This document shows, in pieces, positions 42,044 to 50,277 of a stretch of DNA of 64,000 bases; the stretch's first letter is position 1, and each line of letters starts with the position of its first letter. The notes under the pieces were generated by a model, which was given only the letters and a program-made list of their open reading frames with translations, was not told the origin of the DNA and made no database searches. Both the position numbers and the translations under genes were made by a program. This DNA comes from Anaerovibrio sp. JC8 (GTDB taxonomy: Bacteria > Bacillota > Negativicutes > Selenomonadales > Selenomonadaceae): assembly GCF_002100115.1 (NCBI RefSeq), contig NZ_ANBM01000010.1, positions 1 through 64,000 of the forward strand, in the 5' to 3' direction.

Positions 42044-42288
42044 GGTTTCTCACCCGCTAAAAATGCTCTCAGTTGTTTATCGGGAATATCGCAGTTCCTG
42101 ACAGCCACATCAAGAGCCCCGCCATTTTCCAGCTTAATATCATCACTTTCACACATCTCTCCACTGCAATAAGGGCAATAGAAGCAATAGTCCTCCATTA
42201 AATGCTGTAAAGGCTTATCCAAATGGGATTTATATTTGGGAGATAGAAGGTATTTTTTGAATATCTCCTTGGTAATTGTGATAAGCAT
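42040..42288 (-). CDS. Small zinc-ribbon-like protein
   Basis: 82 aa from ATG 42288, directly after the upstream stop. CFYCPYCSGEMC near residue 40 could bind one metal together with the later Cys in RNCDI. It ends in a four-base overlap with the phosphoesterase. Function unknown. Confidence 0.68.
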   Translation of the reverse strand: MLITITKEIFKKYLLSPKYKSHLDKPLQHLMEDYCFYCPYCSGEMCESDDIKLENGGALDVAVRNCDIPDKQLRAFLAGEKP

Positions 42289-42289
42289 G

Positions 42290-42463
42290 CTACAATTCAC
42301 CCTTTTCTCTGAGTTCTTTTCTTATATCATCAACGAATTTTATGGCTTCTTCCTCTGTTAGCAGTCTTCCATTTGCTTTGATGAAAGATTGTCGACAAGA
42401 CTCAATGACCTCAGATATTGGGCGATTACTGCGTTTAAATTTCTTCTGTTCTTTTTGGTCCAT
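42290..42463 (-). CDS. Small basic/acidic helical protein
   Basis: 57 aa from ATG 42463, with GAGGAGG nine bases upstream. It contains RPISEVIESCRQSF and LLTEEEAIKFVDDIRKELREKG, mostly helical. No family recognised. The next operon gene starts right after its stop codon. Confidence 0.65.
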   Translation of the reverse strand: MDQKEQKKFKRSNRPISEVIESCRQSFIKANGRLLTEEEAIKFVDDIRKELREKGEL

Positions 42464-42521
42464 GTTGACGCACCTCCTCAACCTTTCCTGTAAACAGTCA
42501 GCCCAGTGCGGAATATCTCTA

Positions 42522-43490
42522 TTACAAATTTTCCTTTGTTTTCCCTATTTCAATTACCTTGCCCATTTTGCCAAGTATGGCTTTGGCGGTTTCTTCGGCA
42601 ATGCCCGATATATCCCCGCCACTGGCCTTGGGATGACCACCGCCACCATAAAACTGCTTCATTATTTCGCCAAGATTCAGGTCGTTTCGTATGGTGCGAA
42701 CTTCTATTTTGTCGTGATTAAAATTCACCATGAAGGCAATATCCACGCCGTATTCCTCACATATTTTATTGCCCAGGGAAGAGGTGTATCTACTGTTATT
42801 GTAAGTAAGACAGAAGGTGTATTCCTTACCCTCACTTTCTAGCTTCCCTTTAAATGCAGTTTGCATAAAGCCGCTTACATCCTTGGCTTCCCTTTCAGCC
42901 TCATAGGCAAGGATAGTCCGCTCATACTCATTAAATAGGGTAAGCTCGTTTAAATCCTTTTTGGCCAGGCGCTCCGTGAAGGCTTTCACAGTGTACTGCA
43001 AGCCCAGCTTAAATACCATTGTTGCCAAATATTTTGGCATCTGGCTGGGATACTTGGCATATTCCCATGTATCAAAAAGGCGCACCTGCTCAATGAAAAA
43101 ATCTCTTTTAGTAATAAGCCCCTTGTTCTGCAGATATCTGTAAAACAGCTCCGCCCCGCAGGTAGGTCTGCCATCCAGCATTTCAGTCACAGTGGCCCAC
43201 TTATAATCCTTGAAGGATTCCACTGCTGTTATATGGTGATCAAAGAGCTTTATATGATTGAGAATTTTGGGGTTCTGCAGCCTTACTTCCTCAATATCAA
43301 AGCTGCAGTCCGTAACAAAAATCCCCTCATAATCCTTGTATTCCGTTCCCATGGCTATCAGCTTTTTGGTGCAGTCATTGGGATTATTTAGATATGTAAT
43401 ATCTGTATTGCCCTTGTAGGCAATATTGGCCAGTACGGCACAGGCCGCCCCGTCCATATCAGTATGGGTCAGTAATTTATATGGTTTCAT
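42522..43490 (-). CDS. DHH-family phosphoesterase (NrnB-like)
   Basis: 322 aa with DHH motifs THTDMDGAACAVL, FVTDCSF, LFDHHITAVE and the C-terminal DHHA1 GGGGHPKASGG that binds substrate. The best resemblance is to NrnB-type nanoRNases / cyclic-nucleotide phosphodiesterases, which degrade 2-5-nt RNA or pAp. In this operon it accompanies other phosphate-transfer proteins. The exact substrate is open. Confidence 0.88.
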   Translation of the reverse strand: MKPYKLLTHTDMDGAACAVLANIAYKGNTDITYLNNPNDCTKKLIAMGTEYKDYEGIFVTDCSFDIEEVRLQNPKILNHIKLFDHHITAVESFKDYKWATVTEMLDGRPTCGAELFYRYLQNKGLITKRDFFIEQVRLFDTWEYAKYPSQMPKYLATMVFKLGLQYTVKAFTERLAKKDLNELTLFNEYERTILAYEAEREAKDVSGFMQTAFKGKLESEGKEYTFCLTYNNSRYTSSLGNKICEEYGVDIAFMVNFNHDKIEVRTIRNDLNLGEIMKQFYGGGGHPKASGGDISGIAEETAKAILGKMGKVIEIGKTKENL

Positions 43491-43522
43491 TATTAATTAT
43501 TCCTCCCGCTAAGTGGACAAAT

Positions 43523-44017
43523 TCACTTTCCCCAAAAGAAGCTCATTATCCTCTGCCAGCCTGATTTATCACTGTTTATCAGCTTTTTGACATCTTCCTT
43601 GGTAAAGCCTCTGGCAGCATTGGTGTAGTAGATATTCAGCTCCGGGGCGGTTTTAAACAGGGATTTGTCATCATCAAAAACGATATAATCCCTGATATTA
43701 TGCGCCTTGCAGTAATTCAGTACGCTCCGCCCCCTGTCCAGCTGGTCAAGCTCCTCAGTCTTATCCAATATGCGGATTTTCTCAGGGGCCATGGCGTGAA
43801 TTAACTCCTTTATATACACTGCATGGTTCCCGTCACTATTAAAGCCCGTTTTCCAAGAAGAAGTAAGGACAATGCCCACCTCATGGTTATACTTCCCGTT
43901 AAGATAGGTCATATATTCAAGAAAACAGCTGATACATTTGCTATTTAAGGTGAAAGGGCGCTTCCAGTCCATTTCAGTGTTCAGCACCCCATCCACATCC
44001 AGAAATATGTAAAACAT
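43523..44017 (-). CDS. HAD-superfamily protein of the SAK (RNA-repair-associated) type
   Basis: 164 aa. Motif I FLDVDGVLN (two Asp), motif II IVLTSSWK and the acidic IVFDDDKSLF as motif IV. The compact form and the SSW signature fit the HAD domains described in Swiss-army-knife RNA-repair proteins. It is probably a nucleotide or polynucleotide phosphatase. It lies between the fused paralogue (c) and the DHH gene. Confidence 0.78.
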   Translation of the reverse strand: MFYIFLDVDGVLNTEMDWKRPFTLNSKCISCFLEYMTYLNGKYNHEVGIVLTSSWKTGFNSDGNHAVYIKELIHAMAPEKIRILDKTEELDQLDRGRSVLNYCKAHNIRDYIVFDDDKSLFKTAPELNIYYTNAARGFTKEDVKKLINSDKSGWQRIMSFFWGK

Positions 44018-44061
44018 AAAATCACGATCCTTATATGATAGTTTTTAATTGATAGCTGCCA

Positions 44062-44757
44062 TCAGACCTCTTTTAATATATTTTCCAAACAAGATTCAGC
44101 GCCTTCTTTCTTGTCAAACCAAATAGCTTCTACAAGATATGGCTTTATTTCTTCAACATAACCTAAACGAACATACGCGACGGCATACTTTTCAAACTCC
44201 GTAGCCCCATAAATGATGGTGTTATCTTCATACTTGATAATTCCGCATCCGCTTTTAAGACATACTTCCCGTATACAGCCTAGCATTTCTTCCATATTAG
44301 CATCCGGGGAGAAAGTCAACTCCATAGTATAATCCATCGCTTTTCTTGCTGGCGGTGCCAATAATTCAGGTTCTTCATTCAAGTCAAAGCAGTCGCTACG
44401 GCGAAGATACTCTATCAGGGCATCTGGATTAGCGCATAGCTTTCTGATTTCATCCTCTCTTGGCAACAGCACCACATGTTCAAGGCCGTCGTATTCCTCA
44501 ATGCGGTAGTTGTACCCATCTGGAACCTCCGCGATTTTTAATTTACAATCTGGGGCTGCAGCCTTTTCCTTTAAATCAGTTATGGTTTTTATGAGATTAG
44601 GATCGTCCCTGCCCAAATAATAAATAACGCCATTAACGCCCCATGCCCGTGGATTATCAATAGACAATTTAATGGGACTAAAACTGTTATAGTATTTTGC
44701 CCCTTCCTCCGACAAGGTAAAAGCACCATAACTTTCATTAATTACGATTTGCTTCAT
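44062..44757 (-). CDS. Two-domain protein: phage-type N-domain fused to local paralogous domain (c)
   Basis: 231 aa. The first 130 residues (KQIVINESYGAFTLSEEG... YYLGRDDPNLIKTI... LKIAEVPDGYNYRIEEYDG) match a small protein type common in phages and mobile elements. From about residue 138, MDYTMELTFSPDANMEEML... DNTIIYGATEFEKYAVAYV... CLENILKEV is the third copy of the family seen at 40,388 and 40,706. The fusion suggests a functional link between the two domains. Confidence 0.7.
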   Translation of the reverse strand: MKQIVINESYGAFTLSEEGAKYYNSFSPIKLSIDNPRAWGVNGVIYYLGRDDPNLIKTITDLKEKAAAPDCKLKIAEVPDGYNYRIEEYDGLEHVVLLPREDEIRKLCANPDALIEYLRRSDCFDLNEEPELLAPPARKAMDYTMELTFSPDANMEEMLGCIREVCLKSGCGIIKYEDNTIIYGATEFEKYAVAYVRLGYVEEIKPYLVEAIWFDKKEGAESCLENILKEV

Positions 44758-44772
44758 AAAATATCACCTTTT

Positions 44773-45036
44773 CTATTCTGAAGTACTTGCTTGGTTCAGG
44801 CGTTCTTTTATTTCATCCTTCAGCTCTTTTAGTATTTCCTTGTTATCAATAATAAATACAGAATTATCATCCATATTTACACATTCATTTCCTTCTAACA
44901 TTGCCAAACATTCAAAAACATCGACCAACAAAAAGGAATCCAGCTGCTTTATTTTTTCTGTTCTTTCCTGCTGACTCATAGCTAGAATCATCTGATATGT
45001 TCTGACGGTATTTACTATTGTGTGTTTTTCTTTCAT
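44773..45036 (-). CDS. Small protein, unknown function
   Basis: 87 aa from ATG 45036 (GGAAGGGG eight bases upstream; a longer frame would run into the upstream gene). Helical and acidic, QQERTEKIKQLDSFLLVDVFECLAML... ending DEIKERLNQ. Between the ATP-grasp gene and paralogue (c). No family recognised. Confidence 0.65.
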   Translation of the reverse strand: MKEKHTIVNTVRTYQMILAMSQQERTEKIKQLDSFLLVDVFECLAMLEGNECVNMDDNSVFIIDNKEILKELKDEIKERLNQASTSE

Positions 45037-45061
45037 AGTAACAGCCCCTTCCAAATATTCA

Positions 45062-45949
45062 TCAGCTAAAGGCCAGATACAGTGACCTATAGAAAGCCCT
45101 GACATCTTGGCGGTCGGATAAGCCCGATACACTGCCATCACCTGTTTCAATTACCTTCCACGAGCCGTCAGCCAATTCCGCATAATCCACGGTATAAAAA
45201 GGACTTTCCACTGACTGGTATTTTTTCAGCATTTGCGCTGGCGGTGCGGGAGTGAAGGTCCCCTGACCGGAATTTGGTTCAAAGGAAATCATTTCATTAT
45301 TGGCATAAAATGCCCTGTATTCATTGGTCTTCCCATCATATTTCTTCAGATTGAGATATTCCTTGATACATATTCCCCCAGTCAGAAGATCACCGCGGTA
45401 TTTGTAAAATACCTCCATCCAGTGATCAAAATCCTCCTGGCTAAAGGAGCTATCAAAGAATTTCGGGAAATCCGACCCTTTAACCGATTTGACAAAATCC
45501 TTCACCATAAACCACGGAAACTCCTTTAAAACAGAGGATATCTGAATTGGCTCATGTAGCTTGAAGCAGAGAATACGGGCACTGTCCTCCTTTACGTAGG
45601 GATAGGCATTTGGGAAAACGTGAAGCCGCCCATATTCCTCTGGGCTAGTGGTAAGGAGAATATTCCTCTCCTTCAGTGCTTCATAAAACTGGGCATATTT
45701 CTCCGGCTGCATCATCCAGCCACGATAAACAGCCTTGGAGGCAGTCTTTGGCAAATCACCGGAAAGAATCATTTTTCCCTGCTGAAACCACCCTTCATAG
45801 CTAAAGATGAGAGGCATAAGGTTTGGCTGCTCCAGCACTGCCCTATATTCATTTTCAAAGTCCCCATCCACAACTGAAGGATTAAAATAATCCGAAGGGA
45901 ACAATACTATACTTAAACGTTGCTTTTTCTTATCATATATGGATTCCAT
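45062..45949 (-). CDS. ATP-grasp protein, R2K clade
   Basis: 295 aa. FMVKDFVKSVKG, GGICIKEYLNLKKY, NEYRAFYANNEMISFEPN and WKVIETGDGSVSGL follow the order of the R2K-type ATP-grasp fold (two Lys and an Arg for ATP, terminal Glu for metal). Such proteins are frequent in phages and are linked to RNA or peptide ligation-like chemistry. It overlaps the upstream gene by 37 bp; GAGGAGC precedes the ATG. Confidence 0.75.
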   Translation of the reverse strand: MESIYDKKKQRLSIVLFPSDYFNPSVVDGDFENEYRAVLEQPNLMPLIFSYEGWFQQGKMILSGDLPKTASKAVYRGWMMQPEKYAQFYEALKERNILLTTSPEEYGRLHVFPNAYPYVKEDSARILCFKLHEPIQISSVLKEFPWFMVKDFVKSVKGSDFPKFFDSSFSQEDFDHWMEVFYKYRGDLLTGGICIKEYLNLKKYDGKTNEYRAFYANNEMISFEPNSGQGTFTPAPPAQMLKKYQSVESPFYTVDYAELADGSWKVIETGDGSVSGLSDRQDVRAFYRSLYLAFS

Positions 45950-46656
45950 TCTATAAGCTCCTCATAACACTCATCACAAAATGGTGATATCCAGCGTAGG
46001 TTACCCCGCATGGTTCCTTCAGCCCCGCACATGACACAGGTATGTTCACTCAGTTCAACATATTTACTTTTAATCTGCTTCAATTTGGCATGGCGGCTGC
46101 AGTCATTATCATACCAACGGAGAGAACCAAACTTTTCCTTGATCTGCTTAACCCAATAGCCCTCCAGCATATTTTCTTCAAAGAGAAACGCCTTAATTTC
46201 CCTGCATATATCCTCACCAAATGCTTTCTTCCAGCCCTTTGGCATAGGGTCCAGCATGGTACAGCTGTAATCCTCCCCGTCCAATATCTCCCCGTTTTCA
46301 CGTTTTCTTGGTATAAGGAAAGGATATTCCTTCATTAATCTTTTATTTTCCTTAATACTCTCCTCTGTCTTATCCTCGGCGCATTCCCAGATAACATTCT
46401 TAAGGTTGCAGATATGACGGATATGGTCATCTGCCACATCCTCGGAAAAGCCAACCTTGTATATAACTCTTCCGCTGGGCAGATTCATATTTATAGTGTT
46501 AAACCTGTCTTTTTCCACATCCCACTGCCTGACAAAGACACGGACATACTTCTCTCCACTATCTGATGTCAGTATATTTGAGAAAGTTATTTTAGTACCG
46601 TCAGGGAAAGCTATATATTCATGTCCTTCTTTAAACGTTGAAATTCTATCCACCAT
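45913..46656 (-). CDS. First gene of the 12-gene operon; zinc-ribbon-containing protein of unknown function
   Basis: 247 aa. The middle part PKGWKKAFGEDICREIKAFL and VKQIKEKFGSLRWYDND is a signature I know from uncharacterised proteins of phages and rumen/soil bacteria. The end has two Cys pairs, CVMCGAEG and FCDECYEEL, a probable treble-clef zinc site. A strong ribosome site (AGGGGGGAG) precedes it. A 22-bp palindromic operator lies 67 bp upstream. Confidence 0.7.
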   Translation of the reverse strand: MVDRISTFKEGHEYIAFPDGTKITFSNILTSDSGEKYVRVFVRQWDVEKDRFNTINMNLPSGRVIYKVGFSEDVADDHIRHICNLKNVIWECAEDKTEESIKENKRLMKEYPFLIPRKRENGEILDGEDYSCTMLDPMPKGWKKAFGEDICREIKAFLFEENMLEGYWVKQIKEKFGSLRWYDNDCSRHAKLKQIKSKYVELSEHTCVMCGAEGTMRGNLRWISPFCDECYEELIEWNPYMIRKSNV

Positions 46657-46722
46657 GCTCCCCCCTGAAAACCTTTATTTACCTAATATTATCAAAGCCG
46701 CAAAGCCTTATCAATCAACGTT

Positions 46723-46744
46723 TTGACTGTGTTTATACAGTCAA
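46723..46744 (-). promoter_or_regulatory. Operator O1 (XRE-type) of the 12-gene operon
   Basis: TTGACTGT-N6-ACAGTCAA, a perfect 8-bp-arm palindrome within a longer conserved block (GCAAAGCCTTATCAATCAACG before it) that recurs at 48,797 and 50,134. On the minus strand TTGACT can serve as a -35 box. Confidence 0.65.
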
Positions 46745-46778
46745 TTTGAATATATCATCATGCTAATAATCTCTTGAA

Positions 46779-47759
46779 TCATATTATTGGTGGATTGTTT
46801 TCCATACCAATAATAAAATCCTCCATTGTTTCTGCTGCACTATATTCATATCGGAGATTTTTCAAGCCATACGTATAAAACAAACTTCGCATAGTTTCAA
46901 ACGGATTCCTCATAATATCCATCTCCTCATCAAACAGATTCCAATGCTGTTTCAAATACAGTTCCGCCACATAATTTCTTTTTCCCTTATAATTTCGTAC
47001 CTTAGTCAAAATCTCTTGTGTCAATTCTTCGCTAAAATCATATTCTTCATATTCTCCAACCAAACCATTTGCCATGGAGCAAATTGCCTGAAATATGCGA
47101 ACCAGTTTATCATTGATTTCTTTGATATCCCCCTTGCAAGAAATTCCCGAAAAATATAGTTCAAATATAATATGTACGATTTTTTCCTCCTTAGGCATTT
47201 CTGATAATTTTCTACATTCAGCGATTTTGTTTATCACTGAATAATCATATTTCAGGCTATCGCACAAAATCCTTGATTCCATAGTATATTGTGCCTTCTG
47301 GGCTATATTAAACATTGTTTCACGCTGCTTGGTGATTTCTTTCCTCACTTCTTCATTAACATATTCATATATTTTGTCTTCCAAATTTTGTTTTAGTTGA
47401 TTGTACCATTCACGTGATATCTCAATTATTCCATTGCGAGTTATCATTTTACACAGATTTTTTTCATCACTATCAAAATCTATTTTTTCACCAACCCATA
47501 CATATCCCTGCATTGCGTCACGAACAAGGCTTAAATAATCATCACTTTTTGAATTAGTAAGCAGACTATCCACTGTAATCTCCAAGAAATCTGCCATCTT
47601 TACAAGCAGTTCAAGATCAGGCTGTCTCTTATTGTTTTCATATTGACTATATGTGGTATAGGGAATTCCCAATGCGTCTGCAAAAGCCTTTTGAGTATGG
47701 TATTTCTTGCTCCGCGCTGACTTAAGGTTATCTCCGAAATTATTTCTATTATTTTTCAT
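46779..47759 (-). CDS. XRE-family regulator with long C-terminal domain (1)
   Basis: 326 aa. N-terminal HTH_3 (residues about 9-65: TQKAFADALGIPYTTYSQYENNKRQPDLE). The remaining 250 residues are helical, rich in charged residues and without a peptidase motif. The domain order and the segment after the HTH (SDDYLSLVRDAM...) parallel the regulator at 62,734 (TDDYLGYVRDYI...), so the two are paralogues. GGAGG precedes the start. It is likely to bind the TTGA(C/G)TG palindromes of the region. Confidence 0.85.
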   Translation of the reverse strand: MKNNRNNFGDNLKSARSKKYHTQKAFADALGIPYTTYSQYENNKRQPDLELLVKMADFLEITVDSLLTNSKSDDYLSLVRDAMQGYVWVGEKIDFDSDEKNLCKMITRNGIIEISREWYNQLKQNLEDKIYEYVNEEVRKEITKQRETMFNIAQKAQYTMESRILCDSLKYDYSVINKIAECRKLSEMPKEEKIVHIIFELYFSGISCKGDIKEINDKLVRIFQAICSMANGLVGEYEEYDFSEELTQEILTKVRNYKGKRNYVAELYLKQHWNLFDEEMDIMRNPFETMRSLFYTYGLKNLRYEYSAAETMEDFIIGMENNPPII

Positions 47760-47868
47760 TTATTTCGCCTCCAAATCTTTTTTATATCTTATATCCGCAA
47801 TACGAGAAAATCAATAAGCATTTTGCACATTTTATTCTCAATATGAGTATATTTGAGTCAATACATAC

Positions 47869-47897
47869 AAAAACCCCAGCATCATCACTGGGGTAAC
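47869..47897 (-). terminator. Terminator
   Basis: CCCCAG-catcatca-CTGGGG with TTTTTG on the minus strand. Similar CCCCAGC-type hairpins end the units at 48,860 and 50,219. Confidence 0.8.
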
Positions 47898-47949
47898 GAA
47901 TCACATATTGGCTTTATCACTAATATATTACAATTTCATTCAACTATTC

Positions 47950-48126
47950 TCATATTCTGCTATTTTTAAGATTCTTATAGGCATTATCCCAAATATCATC
48001 ATCAAAACTTTCATCTTGCCGGGAAATAGTCGTCTCACCCAATTCGTTCTTTACAGTATTCCTTTCGGCGATTTTATAGAAATAATCCCTATGTTCTTCA
48101 AATACTGATTTTTGTAATCTTTTCAT
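47950..48126 (-). CDS. Small protein, unknown function
   Basis: 58 aa, MKRLQKSVFEEHRDYFYKIA... ending DDDIWDNAYKNLKNSRI. Charged and helical. Weak ribosome site. It follows the 48,164 gene by 38 bp and precedes a terminator. Confidence 0.5.
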   Translation of the reverse strand: MKRLQKSVFEEHRDYFYKIAERNTVKNELGETTISRQDESFDDDIWDNAYKNLKNSRI

Positions 48127-48163
48127 GTCATTCACCACTACGCCTATACAATCATTTTTTTAC

Positions 48164-48730
48164 TTAATCATCCAACTCCATTAACGCCGGCAAACAATCC
48201 TCAACCTCATCATCTATGGTACTTATTATTGACTTGAAATAATGTGGAAACTCTTTATTATTATGCGAATACTCTATAACCCAGTCTATAATTATACAAT
48301 ATGAGTTTCTGTCAGTAGGCAAAGTAAAAAAACCATATTCTGGTTCAGAGATACCTTTTTCTCTGGCATATTCCCTCATTGGAGCCAGCAAAGCCTCTGT
48401 CGTAGTCCCAGCTGCTTCCACCGCTTCCATATTAAAATTAAATCTAAGGGTGGTAAGATTGTCATAATATCGTGTCCCTGCCTTTTCCAAGGCTTTTATA
48501 TAATCTCGGGCAAATTCATATACTCCACGCACCCGAAGCATATCGTCCATAGTAGAATATTTCGGTGATAATAAGTCGTGACATATCTCAGCCAATTTAT
48601 TTTGAAATATAGATAAAGGGCTTGATGATAAAAATACCTTATTATCCGTTGCTCTGTGAAAATCTGCAAGTAACCCCCAATATAACTCATGGAATATTTC
48701 TATTTGTTCAATAACTTCATAATCTTTCAT
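48164..48730 (-). CDS. Protein of unknown function
   Basis: 188 aa from ATG 48730 (GAGAGGA upstream). Mostly helical: QIEIFHELYWGLLADFHRATDN, FQNKLAEICHDLL, DDMLRVRGVYEFARDYIKAL, and an acidic tail. No signal peptide or membrane segment, no family recognised. Upstream lies the conserved CAATCAACGATTTGAGTG block of the local operators. Confidence 0.68.
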   Translation of the reverse strand: MKDYEVIEQIEIFHELYWGLLADFHRATDNKVFLSSSPLSIFQNKLAEICHDLLSPKYSTMDDMLRVRGVYEFARDYIKALEKAGTRYYDNLTTLRFNFNMEAVEAAGTTTEALLAPMREYAREKGISEPEYGFFTLPTDRNSYCIIIDWVIEYSHNNKEFPHYFKSIISTIDDEVEDCLPALMELDD

Positions 48731-48796
48731 AGTTGTTCCTCTCTGGGCAAAATCCCCCATTCTTGTTAGGTTACTTATCATAATATCAATCCTGCA

Positions 48797-48823
48797 AAGC
48801 CCTATCAATCAACGATTTGAGTG
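48797..48823 (-). promoter_or_regulatory. Operator-like block O2
   Basis: GCAAAGCCCTATCAATCAACG and then ATTTGAGTG, nearly the same as O1, but the second half-palindrome is degenerate here. Confidence 0.5.
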
Positions 48824-48859
48824 ATTAATAAGGCAAAATGAGTATCAAACTTTTCTATA

Positions 48860-48890
48860 CAAAAAGCCCCAGCTTTGCCAGGGCCATGTA
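48860..48890 (-). terminator. Terminator
   Basis: GCCCCAGCTTTGCCAGGGC hairpin with CTTTTTG following on the minus strand. The next 220 bp (48,890-49,108) show no gene. Confidence 0.65.
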
Positions 48891-49108
48891 GTTATAATAA
48901 TTCAAAAATCTATACAAAAAGAGGATTCCCAAGACATTACGCCTATATCACCTGTTTTCCCAATGCGGACAATTCATATACTCTGCGTTCTGTCCATTCA
49001 CGTACGAGAAAATTTCTGGCTGCCGCGTCCAACAAACATCTTCGCTTCTTAGATCTGCCAATAATAACAGGAGCAATACTCAGAAAATCCTCTTCTTGCC
49101 AAAATTAA

Positions 49109-49609
49109 TCAAACCTCTACGGTTGTTTCCAAGTCCAGACGGTCTATCTCTGAAGACAGCTTTTCAGCTTCATCAGACAATTGCCGGGCCCTATCTGCAT
49201 ATTTTGCAATATCATAGGTGGTTACATTCACCAACTGCGTGCAATCCGATCCGAAACCACCACGGTCGCGCATTCTTGGATTTTTGGAACCCAAAGCACT
49301 ACAATACTTGGCTTCCTTCCGTAACATAATGGTCTTTTCAACCATTGTGGCAATGTCGTTTTTGTTTGCGCTCGGTGCCGCCCCCACATTGGCCAGTCGT
49401 ATAACCCGTCCAACTTCAATAAGGCGGTCAATGCAGTCATCAATCTTCTTTGTAACCTCATCTACTGATACATCAATAAAGTCCATTGGATTTTCCTCTG
49501 GCATTATTGTCACAATAGCTACTCCATCCCGCTTTTCTACAAGTCTATCCAATTCCTTACCCAAGCGGGCCTTCAATACTCTGGCTTCCTTTAAGGTCAT
49601 CTTTTCCAT
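49109..49609 (-). CDS. Coiled-coil protein resembling the DIP1984 family
   Basis: 166 aa from ATG 49609 (GGAGG eight bases upstream; the longer frame starts inside that site). The pattern LKEARVLKARLGKELDRLVEKRDG, DDCIDRLIEVGRVIRLAN and the C-terminal ADRARQLSDEAEKLSSEIDRLD follows the DIP1984/septicolysin-like family (helical hairpins, function unknown). Assignment is tentative. Confidence 0.6.
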   Translation of the reverse strand: MEKMTLKEARVLKARLGKELDRLVEKRDGVAIVTIMPEENPMDFIDVSVDEVTKKIDDCIDRLIEVGRVIRLANVGAAPSANKNDIATMVEKTIMLRKEAKYCSALGSKNPRMRDRGGFGSDCTQLVNVTTYDIAKYADRARQLSDEAEKLSSEIDRLDLETTVEV

Positions 49610-49644
49610 ATTATCAGCCTCCAATCGTTAAGCCATACGGTGAT

Positions 49645-50022
49645 TTATTTTTTCCCGTCAATTCTGTCCATATCATCCAATAATGCTTTCAAATCGTGGG
49701 TTTCCAGTCTTCGACTATTAAATATTTCGAGACATGAAGCAATCCAAAGGTTATCAGTAATCAGACCCTCAATGACCTTTTTCAATTCTCCATCAGTTGT
49801 AATTTTTTCTGACACATAACTGCCAAAATCCTTGCTGTAGTAAAAACCATAATCCTTCATATAGTCAGCAATTATCTTGTCTGCTTCCTCTACTGAAGTA
49901 CCAGGATTGGCATCTTTCAGCTTTTCAGCATCAAATTTCCACTCAATGCTCATCCGAGCGACAAAGTTTTTTTCATATCTTTCATAGGCTTCAGCATATT
50001 TCTCATCATTAATATCACGCAT
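49645..50022 (-). CDS. Protein of unknown function, intact copy of a duplicated gene
   Basis: 125 aa from ATG 50022 (GGAGG upstream). MRDINDEKYAEAYERYEKNF..., DAEKLKDANPGTSVEEADKI, then LWIASCLEIFNSRRLETHDLK. A second copy, about 95 percent identical, lies at 59,736-60,114 with a frameshift. Upstream is operator O3. Confidence 0.75.
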   Translation of the reverse strand: MRDINDEKYAEAYERYEKNFVARMSIEWKFDAEKLKDANPGTSVEEADKIIADYMKDYGFYYSKDFGSYVSEKITTDGELKKVIEGLITDNLWIASCLEIFNSRRLETHDLKALLDDMDRIDGKK

Positions 50023-50145
50023 TTTTTGACCTCCGCACTTCATTTTTGGCTATTAGCAACAACATTTATCACTTCGATAAATATGATGTTTTCCTACATT
50101 TGCCTAATATATTATCACTTAAATTTTCTACATTCAATCAACGAT

Positions 50146-50167
50146 TTGAGTGGATTTATCCAGTCAA
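50146..50167 (-). promoter_or_regulatory. Operator O3 (XRE-type)
   Basis: TTGAGTGGAT-TT-ATCCAGTCAA, 22 bp, preceded by the CAATCAACGA block and followed by TTTGAATATA as at O1. Confidence 0.65.
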
Positions 50168-50218
50168 TTTGAATATAAAATACGGCAATAAACCGAGATA
50201 CTATTCATTCCAATAAAA

Positions 50219-50246
50219 TAGGCCCCAGCTTTCGCCAGGGCCGTAA
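50219..50246 (-). terminator. Terminator of the HNH gene pair
   Basis: GGCCC-cagctttcgcca-GGGCC; T-rich sequence follows on the minus strand. Confidence 0.7.
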
Positions 50247-50277
50247 ATTCATAGATATACTATTTTTATAATATGTA

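Noticed and set aside
48890-49108. Plus-strand 77-codon frame
   Set aside because: No ribosome site and no recognisable protein; it lies between minus-strand units after a terminator.
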